From: Odoribacteraceae bacterium
GTDB lineage: Bacteria; Bacteroidota; Bacteroidia; Bacteroidales; Marinifilaceae
DNA length: 11,141 bases
Reading direction: 5' to 3'
Assembly (NCBI GenBank): GCA_031259905.1
Contig: JAIRKS010000049.1
Location: forward strand, 1-11,141
Below the pieces are notes generated by a model. That model saw only the letters and a list, made by a program, of their open reading frames with translations. It was not told where the DNA came from and searched no databases. The translations under genes and the position numbers were made by a program. This document shows positions 1-7,341 of this stretch, one piece after another; the stretch's first letter is position 1, and every line of letters begins with the position of its first letter.

Positions 1-1
1 T

Positions 2-274
2 TTTATCCGCTACTACCGGTTGCGCCACGAGGCATACGTGGAATGGATCAAGAGCATCCTCGCGCTCATCGACGTCCCCGGCGCGGGAGCGATCGGGCTG
101 AAGGCAGTCACCGACCTGCCGCGGGAAAAATACCTGCAACTCGTCGAACTGCTCGACTTTATCCGGAAAAGCGAGTACACCGGGCAGATCCGCGAGCTGG
201 ACGCCCTGCGAGACAGCCTCCGTCACACTCCTTCCCTGTCGCCGAAAAGAGAGACGTGCAGGCGATCGCAATAA
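2..274 (+). CDS. C-terminal part of an unidentified protein (5' end outside window)
   Basis: An open frame enters at the left edge and runs to a TAA at 272-274. The internal TTG at 20 is probably not the start, because the frame is already open and protein-like from base 2 (FIRYYRLRHEAYVEWIK...). The visible ~90 residues are charged and look alpha-helical, with segments such as EKYLQLVELLDFIRKSEY; there is no signal peptide, membrane segment or catalytic motif. I do not recognise the family. The gene converges on queE and its last 52 bases lie inside the queE 3' end. The final residues (about SPKRETCRRSQ) are therefore antisense to the conserved QueE C-terminus and may be an extension acquired by loss of an earlier stop. 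That it is coding is likely; its function is unknown. Confidence 0.55.
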   Translation, partial: FIRYYRLRHEAYVEWIKSILALIDVPGAGAIGLKAVTDLPREKYLQLVELLDFIRKSEYTGQIRELDALRDSLRHTPSLSPKRETCRRSQ

Positions 275-1038
275 CGCCAGCCGTTGCGGATGGCGTGCCC
301 GGCGGCGAGGATAGCGTTTTGTCGCGACAGCGCGGGCGTGTTGCCCAGGGGCATGAGGAGGATATCCTCGTTCGTCCAGTCGCGCAAGGAAGCGAGCAAC
401 TCGTGGATCTCGTGCACGTCGCTCCCCGTCGCGTACACGAACTTTAGCTGGAAATCCTTCCCGCGTTCCCGCGCGTGAGAAATGTAACGCTGTATAACGT
501 CCGGCCTGAGGCGCGCGGCGTGATGCCCGGCGGCGCTCGCGGGAGCGGAAGAAGACAATTTCGGGGAGAGACTCATCAGGTCGGCGACGCCGGCGACGCG
601 CTCCTCGTAGCGGGTGGCGTTGCTCTCCACGGTAACGTGAAAGGGAAAATGCCGGCGGAGCGCGTGACAGAGTGCCTCGACGCCGTCGGGTTGCAGGAGC
701 GGCTCGCCCCCGGTGATGACGACGTGCCGGATATTGTCGCGATTCCGCGCCACGATCCCCGCCACCTCCCGCGCGGGGAGCGAGCGCGTGCCCGTCGCTC
801 CGGCGGCCGCGTGAGGCGTGTCGCACGCGCTGCCCTCCCACGCGCAGCGCAGGTTACAGCCGGCCAGTCGCACGAACAGTGACGGGATACCGTTCAATTT
901 CCCCTCGCCCTGGATCGTCCCGGGGAACGGGAAGCCCGACGCGGGAGGGGAGGGGAGAGGGTTGCCGTCGATGTCGCGGGTGACGGGGAAGATGCCGTCC
1001 CTGGCGAGTAACAGGCAGGGACTGTCGTCATTCTTCAT
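223..1038 (-). CDS. queE: 7-carboxy-7-deazaguanine synthase (radical SAM)
   Basis: QueE converts 6-carboxy-5,6,7,8-tetrahydropterin to 7-carboxy-7-deazaguanine, the third step of preQ0/queuosine synthesis, using a 4Fe-4S cluster and S-adenosylmethionine in the cytoplasm. Visible in the 271-residue product are the substrate-side TIQGEG motif (residues 41-46), the cluster cysteines in AGCNLRC...CDTPH (C61, C65, C72), the SAM-binding TGGEPLLQ and a typical C-terminus, LFGDREGV. The cluster spacing is CX3CX6C instead of the usual CX3CX2C, with four extra residues (EGSA) after the tryptophan. The roughly 40-residue N-terminal lead before the QGEG motif reads as native protein, so the ATG at 1038 is kept. 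That ATG overlaps the queD stop as ATGA, implying translational coupling. It is the last gene of queC-queD-queE. Family assignment is secure. Confidence 0.93.
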   Translation of the reverse strand: MKNDDSPCLLLARDGIFPVTRDIDGNPLPSPPASGFPFPGTIQGEGKLNGIPSLFVRLAGCNLRCAWEGSACDTPHAAAGATGTRSLPAREVAGIVARNRDNIRHVVITGGEPLLQPDGVEALCHALRRHFPFHVTVESNATRYEERVAGVADLMSLSPKLSSSAPASAAGHHAARLRPDVIQRYISHARERGKDFQLKFVYATGSDVHEIHELLASLRDWTNEDILLMPLGNTPALSRQNAILAAGHAIRNGWRYCDRLHVSLFGDREGV

Positions 1039-1556
1039 GGTGATGGGGCCTGCTCGTCGTCGAGGATCGCCGAGGAGAAGAGGACGTCATCGGGCGTGAA
1101 GTCGACCAGCGCCAGGTCTTCGCGGAAAGCCTCGGCATAGCCGGTGACGGTCTCGTGCACCCGGACGGAATGGAGTTGCACGTTCCCTTCCCCGTTTTTA
1201 CACTCAGCTTCGCGCAGGATCTTGTCGACGAGAAAGAAAAAGAGCAGGGCGTACCCCTCGGCGGAGGGGGAGACGGGCATCTCGACCACCCGCCGGTTGT
1301 AGCGGTAGACGAACGCCTTCATCCCCGCGTCCTCGCCGCGCCAGAGGGAGTACGAGTGGTCGAAGCGGTCCACGAGAGCCTTGACCTTATCCAGCAGCAC
1401 GAAATCCATGACCATGTATCCCCTGTCGAGGGTGTCCGAGGAGATGATCACCTCGACGACGTAGGAGTGGCCGTGGATGTTCTCCCGGCAATGACGCGAG
1501 GTACATTCCCGCACGACGTGCGCCGCCTCGAATCTAAACAGTTTTCTAATATGCAT
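1035..1556 (-). CDS. queD: 6-carboxytetrahydropterin synthase (QueD / PTPS family)
   Basis: QueD turns 7,8-dihydroneopterin triphosphate into 6-carboxy-5,6,7,8-tetrahydropterin, the substrate of QueE next door. Zinc ligands are visible as H13 (FEAAH) and H28/H30 (HGHSY). C23 is the likely catalytic cysteine, with D66-H67 (FDHSYSLW) and E135 (VHETVTGYAEA) as the expected acid/base partners. The MVMDF and PSAEGYA segments are also family features. The product has 173 residues, longer than the roughly 120 of the compact E. coli type. The extra length lies mainly in the middle (about residues 72-98) and in a C-terminal tail of about 25 residues. Spacing between C23 and the HGH is four residues. 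The start at 1556 lies 11 bp inside the end of queC, and the stop overlaps the queE ATG. A related pterin synthase role is possible but the neighbours argue for QueD. Confidence 0.92.
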   Translation of the reverse strand: MHIRKLFRFEAAHVVRECTSRHCRENIHGHSYVVEVIISSDTLDRGYMVMDFVLLDKVKALVDRFDHSYSLWRGEDAGMKAFVYRYNRRVVEMPVSPSAEGYALLFFFLVDKILREAECKNGEGNVQLHSVRVHETVTGYAEAFREDLALVDFTPDDVLFSSAILDDEQAPSP

Positions 1557-2229
1557 TCCGCTCTCTTGTCTTGTCCTCGACGCCTGCTTCCCGGAAGGCC
1601 TTCGCCCGGAGCAGGCAGCTGTCGCACGTGCCGCACGGGAGATTATCCCCGCGGTAACAGCTCCACGTGAGGGAATAATCCACGCCGAGTTTGACGCCGA
1701 GACGAATCTCGTCGGCCTTGGTCAAGTGGAGGAAGGGGGCGTGCACGCGCACGGGTCGTTCCTTCACGGTGCCGAGGAGAGTGCCCTCGTTGATGGCCTT
1801 CTCCATCGCGCGGATGAACTCCTCCCGGCAGTCGACGTAGCCGGAATAGTCCACTTGGCTCACGCCGATATAAATGTCCTCGATCTCCTTCGCGTCGGCG
1901 TAAGAGGCGGCAATGGAGAGGAATACCGCGTTGCGGGCGGGGACATAGGTGGCCGGGATGGTCTTGCGCTGCAAATCGCCGTCGGCAATGGAACGGTTAG
2001 CGTCGGTCAGGGAGCTGGATTTCCACCGGCCAACGGGCAGGTCGATGATCTCGTGCGCGCGCACGCCGACGGCCCGCGCCACGGCCCGTGCCGAGAGGAG
2101 TTCCCTGACGTGCTTCTGCCCGTAGAGAAAGGTGAGGGCGTGCAACTCGCGGAATCCCTCCGCGTAGGCGAGGTAAAGGGCCGTGGTGGAGTCCACCCCG
2201 CCGGATAACAATACAATGGCTTTTTTCAT
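1546..2229 (-). CDS. queC: 7-cyano-7-deazaguanine (preQ0) synthase
   Basis: QueC uses ATP and ammonia to convert 7-carboxy-7-deazaguanine to preQ0, the step after QueE. The 227-residue protein has the N-terminal PP-loop SGGVDS (residues 9-14) of the ATP pyrophosphatase fold and the C-terminal zinc-binding cysteines C191, C199, C202 and C205 in WSCYRGDNLPCGTCDSC. Length is normal for the family. It is the promoter-proximal gene of the queCDE operon and diverges from rsfS. Its TAG stop lies inside queD, an 11-bp overlap. No queF, folE or tgt is seen in the window, so the remaining steps must be encoded elsewhere. I looked for a preQ1 riboswitch in the leader and did not see one. A TATCTTCG box begins 26 bp before the ATG. 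Confidence 0.96.
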   Translation of the reverse strand: MKKAIVLLSGGVDSTTALYLAYAEGFRELHALTFLYGQKHVRELLSARAVARAVGVRAHEIIDLPVGRWKSSSLTDANRSIADGDLQRKTIPATYVPARNAVFLSIAASYADAKEIEDIYIGVSQVDYSGYVDCREEFIRAMEKAINEGTLLGTVKERPVRVHAPFLHLTKADEIRLGVKLGVDYSLTWSCYRGDNLPCGTCDSCLLRAKAFREAGVEDKTRERNAY

Positions 2230-2247
2230 AATCGCGTGTTTTGCCCG

Positions 2248-2255
2248 CGAAGATA
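2248..2255 (-). promoter_or_regulatory. Possible -7 box of the queC promoter (TATCTTCG)
   Basis: On the minus strand this reads TATCTTCG, one mismatch from the Bacteroidetes -7 consensus TAnnTTTG. It begins 26 nt before the queC ATG. No convincing TTG or TTTG lies about 20 bp upstream, so the assignment is weak. The same ten bases, TATCTTCGCG, occur at nearly the same distance before lipA, which is the main reason for listing it. Confidence 0.25.
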
Positions 2256-2359
2256 AGCGCGCTCGCGAGTATTCCTCATGTTTTCCCGCGATTTCCCGCG
2301 TTTAAACACGCTTCCCGCCGGTTGCTTCGTTTTCTTCCCCGCGCCATCCCGCGCGACGC

Positions 2360-2390
2360 TTGGCAGGTGTCAAATAATGCCGTATATTTG
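2360..2390 (+). promoter_or_regulatory. Bacteroidetes-type promoter of the rsfS-ftsH operon
   Basis: TTG at 2360-2362 is followed, after 20 bp, by TATATTTG at 2383-2390. This matches the Bacteroidetes primary sigma-factor pattern (-33 TTTG/TTG, -7 TAnnTTTG) in both boxes and in spacing. Transcription would start near 2396-2398, giving a leader of about 22 nt before the rsfS ATG at 2420. The box sits in a short AT-rich stretch between divergent genes, as expected for a promoter. No obvious repressor operator was seen. Confidence 0.7.
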
Positions 2391-2419
2391 CCCGGGATTT
2401 ATAAAATTGTTTTTAACGC

Positions 2420-2797
2420 ATGGATGAAGCAGAACAACTCGCGGACGAGGCCGTCCGGGCACTGGATGATCGCAAGGGAGTCGACATCGTGAAAATGGAT
2501 TTGAGGAAGATAACAAATTGTTTCTGCCGCTTTTTCGTGATATGTCACGGCACTTCCAATTCTCACGTCTCCGGTCTGGCCGATAACGCGTACGAGATGA
2601 TAGGCAAGACGCTGGGAGAAAAACCAACGCACGTCGAGGGGATGAACCAGGCGTCGTGGATACTGCTGGATTACGGGGATGTCGTGATCCACGTGTTCCA
2701 GAAGGAACAACGGGAGTATTACCAGCTGGAAGATTTCTGGGCAGATGCCCGAATAACTACGTTAGAAGAAAATACATCAACACGTTATGGCCGATAA
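2420..2797 (+). CDS. rsfS: Ribosome silencing factor (RsfS/YbeB/Iojap family)
   Basis: RsfS binds ribosomal protein L14 on the large subunit and blocks subunit joining, lowering translation under nutrient limitation. The 125-residue product is the normal size. It shows the family core FFVICHGTSNSHVSGLAD (about residues 38-55) and the C-terminal block DYGDVVIHVF followed by REYYQLEDFWADA (about 84-110). The ATG at 2420 follows the promoter directly and suits the family's N-terminus (a helix before KGVDIVKMDL). The last 11 bases overlap the ftsH start, so the two are probably translationally linked. It is the first gene of a unit running through ftsH to the pseudouridine synthase, an order typical of Bacteroidetes. 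Confidence 0.93.
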   Translation: MDEAEQLADEAVRALDDRKGVDIVKMDLRKITNCFCRFFVICHGTSNSHVSGLADNAYEMIGKTLGEKPTHVEGMNQASWILLDYGDVVIHVFQKEQREYYQLEDFWADARITTLEENTSTRYGR

Positions 2798-4790
2798 AAA
2801 GAATGACATCAAGTTCCCGCCCGTGGGGGGAGGGAAGAATGGCAAGGGGACGAGAAACAACAGTTACTGGTTCTACCTGCTGATTTTCGCGGTAATCGTC
2901 GGGATAAACTTCTTCCCCTCGGCGCCCGATCCCTTGTCGACGACATGGGAAACGGTGAAAAACACGATGCTGGAAAAGGGAGATGTCGCGAAACTGACGC
3001 TCTGCCGGCTCGAGTACAAGGTGGACGTCTACCTCAAGGAAGACCGGGTCGAGAATTACCCCGATCTCGTCGCGCGAGGGTTCAAGAACAAATCGACGGG
3101 GCCACATTACTCTTACAAGGTGGCCTCGACGGAGGCTTCCGAGGCGAATATCGACCAGGCACAAGCGGATATCCCTGGGGCCAAAGATGTCACGAGGGAT
3201 TACGACGATGACAAGAGTTGGTGGGAAAACGGGCTGGTGCAATTGCTGCTCATGACCGCCATCTTCATCGGCTTCTGGTTGTTTATCATGCGGCGCGTGA
3301 ATCGCGGCGCCGGTGGCGGTCCGGGCGGTGTCTTCAGCGTGGGCAAGTCAAAGGCCAAGCTCTTCGACAGGGAGTCGAACGTCAAGATCACGTTCAAGGA
3401 CGTCGCCGGGCTGGCGGAAGCCAAGCAGGAGGTGGAGGAGATCGTCTCCTTCCTGAAAAGCCCCGGCAAGTACACCCGGCTGGGTGGGAAAATCCCCAAG
3501 GGCGCCCTGCTGGTAGGCCCGCCGGGCACCGGAAAGACACTCATGGCTAAAGCTATGGCCGGGGAAGCGAACGTGCCGTTCTTCTCCATGTCGGGATCGG
3601 ATTTCGTGGAGATGTTCGTCGGGGTCGGGGCCTCCCGCGTCCGCGATCTCTTCAAGCAGGCGAAAGAGAAAGCCCCGTGCATCGTCTTTATCGACGAGAT
3701 CGACGCCATCGGGCGGGCACGCGGGAAGAATCCCAACATGGGGGCTAACGACGAGCGAGAGAATACCCTGAACCAGTTGCTTACCGAGATGGACGGCTTC
3801 GAGACCAATTCCGGGGTCATCATTATCGGGGCTACCAATCGCGCCGATATCCTCGATAGTGCCCTCCTGCGTGCCGGACGCTTCGACCGGCAGATATACG
3901 TCGATCTCCCGGAGTTGAAGGACAGGGAGGAGATATTCAAAGTGCACTTGCGCCCGCTCAAGCTGGGGACGGACGTGGAGTACGCCTTCCTCGCCAAGCA
4001 AACGCCGGGATTCTCCGGGGCCGACATCGCGAACGTTTCCAACGAGGCAGCACTGATCGCCGCCCGGAAGGACAAGGAGTGCGTCACGAAGCAGGATTTC
4101 CTCGACGCTATCGACCGCATCGTGGGAGGCCTCGAGAACAGGAGCAAGGTGATCAAGATGAACGAGAAAAAGGCCATCGCCTACCACGAGGCAGGTCACG
4201 CTACCGTCTCCTGGCTGCTGGAGCACGCGCATCCCCTGCTGAAGGTCACGATCGTCCCCCGCGGGAAGGCGCTGGGGGCCGCGTGGTACCTGCCTCGCGA
4301 ACGACAGATCACGACCAGGGAACAGTTGCTCGACGACATGTGCTCCGTGCTGGGAGGACGGGCGGCCGAGGAACTCGTCTTCGGGCAAGTATCTACCGGC
4401 GACCAGAACGACCTGGAGAAGGCGACCAAGCAGGCATACGCTATGGTCTCAATCTTCGGGATGAGCGAAAAGGTCGGGATGTTGAGTTATTATGACTCCT
4501 CCGGGCAAAGCGATTTTCACTTCACCAAGCCTTATTCCGAGAAGACCGCGGAGTTAATCGACGCGGAGGTGAAGGAGCTGGTCACTTCCGCCTACACGCG
4601 GGCAAAGAAGATCCTCGGCGAGCACCAGGAACAGCACCGGCAGGTGGCCGAGTTGTTGATCGAGCGCGAGGTGATCTTTAGCGACGACCTCGAGCACATC
4701 CTCGGTAAACGCCCCTGGCTGGAAGAGGAGGAGGTCGCGAAGCACCCGGAAACGGAACAGCCGGACGCGACGGATGATGTTCAATCATAA
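2787..4790 (+). CDS. ftsH: ATP-dependent zinc metalloprotease FtsH
   Basis: FtsH is a membrane-anchored hexameric AAA+ protease that degrades misfolded membrane proteins and short-lived regulators. In order along the 667 residues: TM1 about 27-45; a periplasmic domain; TM2 about 149-168; Walker A GPPGTGKT (244-251); the pore loop FVG (277-279); Walker B with FIDEID (301-306); a second region of homology with arginine fingers R363 and R366; and the zinc protease site HEAGH (467-471), with D542 in STGDQND as the expected third ligand. An acidic tail ends the protein. All catalytic residues are present, so it should be active. The start overlaps rsfS by 11 bp. Lysine codons are mostly AAG (about 41 of 54 by hand count), unlike lipA further right. 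Identification is essentially certain. Confidence 0.98.
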   Translation: MADKKNDIKFPPVGGGKNGKGTRNNSYWFYLLIFAVIVGINFFPSAPDPLSTTWETVKNTMLEKGDVAKLTLCRLEYKVDVYLKEDRVENYPDLVARGFKNKSTGPHYSYKVASTEASEANIDQAQADIPGAKDVTRDYDDDKSWWENGLVQLLLMTAIFIGFWLFIMRRVNRGAGGGPGGVFSVGKSKAKLFDRESNVKITFKDVAGLAEAKQEVEEIVSFLKSPGKYTRLGGKIPKGALLVGPPGTGKTLMAKAMAGEANVPFFSMSGSDFVEMFVGVGASRVRDLFKQAKEKAPCIVFIDEIDAIGRARGKNPNMGANDERENTLNQLLTEMDGFETNSGVIIIGATNRADILDSALLRAGRFDRQIYVDLPELKDREEIFKVHLRPLKLGTDVEYAFLAKQTPGFSGADIANVSNEAALIAARKDKECVTKQDFLDAIDRIVGGLENRSKVIKMNEKKAIAYHEAGHATVSWLLEHAHPLLKVTIVPRGKALGAAWYLPRERQITTREQLLDDMCSVLGGRAAEELVFGQVSTGDQNDLEKATKQAYAMVSIFGMSEKVGMLSYYDSSGQSDFHFTKPYSEKTAELIDAEVKELVTSAYTRAKKILGEHQEQHRQVAELLIEREVIFSDDLEHILGKRPWLEEEEVAKHPETEQPDATDDVQS

Positions 4791-4802
4791 ATCTTGAAAT
4801 AT

Positions 4803-5009
4803 ATGGAAAACTGGACCAGTGTATTTACAACCACCGTGGAGTATACCGCCGAAGAGGTGAAATGCCTGTTGGAGCAGGAAGGTATCCCGGCCGTGATCCT
4901 TAATCACAAGGATTCCGCCTACGTGATGCTGGGCGAGATTAACGTGATGGTCAACAAGGACGACGCGGAGCGAGCCGCGTGCGTCATTGAAGCGAACAGG
5001 GGTGAATAA
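4803..5009 (+). CDS. Small DUF2007-like protein (putative signal-transducing family)
   Basis: A 68-residue product starting MENWTSVFTTTVEYTAEEVK. It resembles the short DUF2007 family (PF09413): an N-terminal strand with a TT pair, a helix (YTAEEVKCLLEQEGIPA), the NHKDSAY segment, a strand carrying GEINVMV, then a final helix. The frame is also open from a TTG at 4794, but the ATG at 4803 gives the expected N-terminus, 12 bp after ftsH. It overlaps cdsA at its 3' end. There are no membrane segments or catalytic residues. The family has no settled biochemical role. Its place between the membrane protease and a phospholipid enzyme suggests, by inference only, a small cytoplasmic adaptor or regulator of one of them. 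Confidence 0.8.
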   Translation: MENWTSVFTTTVEYTAEEVKCLLEQEGIPAVILNHKDSAYVMLGEINVMVNKDDAERAACVIEANRGE

Positions 5010-5817
5010 CTTCTGGAAAAGGGTACTCAGTGGAGGAATATTCGTCGCCGCGATAGTGGCGGCGATTTTCACGTATCCCGTCTGCTTTTACCTCCTCTTT
5101 CTCTTCTTCATCGTCGCCGGGATCGCGGAGTACGGGCGAATGGCGCGACAAATCGACGTGCACGTCAACATCCCCTTGTGTGCCTCGTGCGGGATACTCC
5201 TGTTCACCGCGGGCTTCCTCCACGGTCACGTTGGCGAGCGTTACGCCGACCTCTACCTGCTATTCCTCCTCGTCCTCTCCCTGCTCCCCGTCGTGGAACT
5301 CTACCGGAAGCGGGGAATAGGCTTTCGGAACGTCGCCTTTTCCTTCCACGCCCTCTTTTACATCTCCCTCCCCTTCACCCTGCTGGTATACATCCCTTAC
5401 CGCGTCACGGGCGAGTGGACGCCGGCGATCGTCTTCCTTCCCTTCCTGCTCGCCTGGATCAACGACACGTTCGCCTACCTCTCCGGCGTCTGCCTCGGCA
5501 GGCACAAGCTGTTTCCCCGCGTTTCTCCCAACAAGACCTGGGAAGGGTTCGCCGGCGGGAGCATCGCCACGCTCGCGACCGGCACGTGGATCGCCCCGTT
5601 CGTCGACGGCTTGACGCGGACGGATACCGTCGTTATCGCCTGCCTCGTCGTCCTCTTTGCCGTCTACGGCGACCTGATCGAATCCCTCTTCAAGCGAGGC
5701 GTCAACGTCAAGGACTCCGGGCATCTCCTGCCGGGACACGGCGGGATACTCGATCGCCTCGACGCCATCCTCTTCACCATCCCCGCCATTTTTGTTTATA
5801 TACAATGGAAATACTAA
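5002..5817 (+). CDS. cdsA: Phosphatidate cytidylyltransferase (CDP-diglyceride synthase)
   Basis: CdsA condenses phosphatidic acid and CTP into CDP-diacylglycerol, the branch-point precursor of all phospholipids, in the inner membrane. The C-terminus carries the complete CDP-diglyceride synthetase signature from S228 to D254: SLFKR, then VKDSGHLLPGHGG, then DRLD. SPNKTWEG (175-182) is a further family block. Most of the remaining protein is hydrophobic, consistent with about eight membrane helices. I chose the GTG at 5002 (product begins MNNFWKRVLSGGIF), which overlaps the small gene upstream by 8 bp. A TTG at 4987 in the same frame would add five residues (MKRTG) not expected in the family. 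Length is 271 residues. It is followed 33 bp later by psd, which acts further down the same pathway. Confidence 0.95.
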   Translation: MNNFWKRVLSGGIFVAAIVAAIFTYPVCFYLLFLFFIVAGIAEYGRMARQIDVHVNIPLCASCGILLFTAGFLHGHVGERYADLYLLFLLVLSLLPVVELYRKRGIGFRNVAFSFHALFYISLPFTLLVYIPYRVTGEWTPAIVFLPFLLAWINDTFAYLSGVCLGRHKLFPRVSPNKTWEGFAGGSIATLATGTWIAPFVDGLTRTDTVVIACLVVLFAVYGDLIESLFKRGVNVKDSGHLLPGHGGILDRLDAILFTIPAIFVYIQWKY

Positions 5818-5850
5818 TTTCGTCCGTCGACACTGTTAAAAACGCCTCTC

Positions 5851-6507
5851 ATGAAAATACATAAAGCGGGTTACCCCCTGTTAGCAAAAGCGCTGGTGAC
5901 GTACGCGTGCGTGAACACCTTGATGTTCGTCGCCCTGCCCGTCGCGTTCCCCCACGTGTTAGTGGCGACAAGCCTTCTCCTCCTGTTCATGCTCAACTTC
6001 TTTCGCTCTCCCTGTCGCGAGATCCCCGTCGACGATCGCGTGATACTTTCCGCCGCGGACGGGCGCGTCGTCGTGATCGAGGAGACCTTCGAGGCGGAAT
6101 ACCTGAAGCGCCCTTGTCTGCAAGTATCCGTCTTCATGAGCATCTTCAACGTCCACGTCAACTGGTTTGCCGTCAACGGGACAGTCACCTACGTCAAGCA
6201 TCACCCCGGCAAACACCTGATCGCCTACCTGCCGAAATCCTCCCTGGACAACGAGCGGGCCACCGTCGCCATCCGCGCCTCCGCGGGCGAGGAAATCGTG
6301 ACGAGACAAATCGCCGGCGCCCTGGCACGGCGCATCGTCACCTACGCCGCCGAGGGACGCGAGGCAAGGCAAGACCGCCACCTCGGCTTCATCAAGTTCG
6401 GCTCGCGGGTAGACCTCTTCCTCCCGTTAGACACCGCCATACACGTCCGCCTGGGGCAGAAAGTGACCGGCGGGCAAACCATCATCGGGACATTCAAGCA
6501 ACCATAA
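5851..6507 (+). CDS. psd: Phosphatidylserine decarboxylase proenzyme (short, self-cleaving type)
   Basis: Psd decarboxylates phosphatidylserine to phosphatidylethanolamine at the membrane. The 218-residue proenzyme is the short type. Two hydrophobic segments (about residues 12-31 and 35-51) anchor the N-terminus. AADGRV (68-73) holds the conserved aspartate D70, and FMSIFNVHVNW (95-105) holds the conserved histidine. FGS at 183-185 is the self-cleavage site: cutting between G184 and S185 would yield the small chain with an N-terminal pyruvoyl group. All processing residues are present. The partner pssA, which makes phosphatidylserine and is often adjacent in Bacteroidetes, is not here; panB follows after only 12 bp. 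Identification is firm. Confidence 0.94.
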   Translation: MKIHKAGYPLLAKALVTYACVNTLMFVALPVAFPHVLVATSLLLLFMLNFFRSPCREIPVDDRVILSAADGRVVVIEETFEAEYLKRPCLQVSVFMSIFNVHVNWFAVNGTVTYVKHHPGKHLIAYLPKSSLDNERATVAIRASAGEEIVTRQIAGALARRIVTYAAEGREARQDRHLGFIKFGSRVDLFLPLDTAIHVRLGQKVTGGQTIIGTFKQP

Positions 6508-6519
6508 TCCACAACCATC

Positions 6520-7335
6520 ATGTCAGTAGAATCAAGAATCAAGCGGGTCACCACCCACGTGCTATCGGAAATGAAACTCAAGGGCGAAAAAATCAGCGCG
6601 CTCACCGCCTACGACTACTCTATGGCCAAGATCATCGACCACGCCGGGATCGACCTCATCATCGTCGGAGACTCCGCCTCCAACGTCATGGCCGGTAACC
6701 TGACAACGCTCCCCATCACCCTCGACCAGATGATCTACCACGCGGCGTCGGTCGTCAAGGGCGTGCAGCGGGCGCTCGTCGTCGTCGACCTCCCCTTCGG
6801 CAGCTACCAGGGCAACAGCAAGGAAGCCCTCTCCTCGGCCATCCGCATCATGAAAGAGACCAGCGCCGACGCGGTCAAGATGGAAGGCGGCGCGGAGATC
6901 ATCGAATCCGTCACCCGCGTCCTCTCCGCCGGCATCCCCGTCATGGGACACCTCGGCCTCACGCCGCAAAGCATACACAAGTTCGGCACCTACGCCGTAC
7001 GCGCCCGGCAACAAGAAGAAGTCGACAAGCTACTCGCCGACGCCTGCCTCCTCGAAAAAACCGGCTGCTTCGCCATCGTGCTGGAAAAAATCCCCGCGAG
7101 CGTCGGCGCGCTGGTAACGCGGGAACTCTCCATCCCGCTCATTGGCATCGGCGCTGGAGGAGAAGTCGACGGGCAAGTACTCGTGATCCACGACATGCTC
7201 GGCATCAACCAGGAATTCTCCCCTCGATTCCTCCGGCGCTACCACGACCTCTTCTCCGAGATCGACGGCGCCGTCAACCGCTACATACAGGACGTGAAAA
7301 GCGGAAACTTCCCCGGCGAGCGGGAACAATACTAA
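6520..7335 (+). CDS. panB: 3-methyl-2-oxobutanoate hydroxymethyltransferase
   Basis: PanB (ketopantoate hydroxymethyltransferase) adds a hydroxymethyl group from 5,10-methylene-tetrahydrofolate to 2-oxoisovalerate, the first committed step to pantothenate and CoA, in the cytoplasm. The 271-residue TIM barrel shows LTAYDYS (28-34), GDSASNVMAG (50-59) with metal ligand D51, DLPFGSYQ (90-97) with D90, K120 and E122 in VKMEGG, GHLGLTPQS (143-151), E189 as the likely catalytic acid and IGIGAG (208-213). The start at 6520 gives the N-terminal VTTHVLSEMK lead typical of Bacteroidetes homologues. It sits 12 bp after psd and 6 bp before the pseudouridine synthase. No other pantothenate gene is in the window, so the link to phospholipid genes is co-transcription rather than a shared pathway. 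Confidence 0.96.
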   Translation: MSVESRIKRVTTHVLSEMKLKGEKISALTAYDYSMAKIIDHAGIDLIIVGDSASNVMAGNLTTLPITLDQMIYHAASVVKGVQRALVVVDLPFGSYQGNSKEALSSAIRIMKETSADAVKMEGGAEIIESVTRVLSAGIPVMGHLGLTPQSIHKFGTYAVRARQQEEVDKLLADACLLEKTGCFAIVLEKIPASVGALVTRELSIPLIGIGAGGEVDGQVLVIHDMLGINQEFSPRFLRRYHDLFSEIDGAVNRYIQDVKSGNFPGEREQY

Positions 7336-7341
7336 ACGCGC

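Noticed and set aside
2230..2419. Possible preQ1 riboswitch upstream of queC
   Set aside because: No preQ1-type stem with the C-rich loop and A-rich tail is visible on the minus strand; the region has short GC palindromes (such as GCGAGCGCGC) but no aptamer layout.
3200..4388. Long minus-strand open frames opposite ftsH (325 and 346 residues)
   Set aside because: Antisense to the conserved AAA and protease domains; no recognisable motifs.
4987..5001. TTG start for cdsA giving five extra residues
   Set aside because: The GTG at 5002 gives the N-terminus expected for the family and a short overlap; the extension (MKRTG) has no support.
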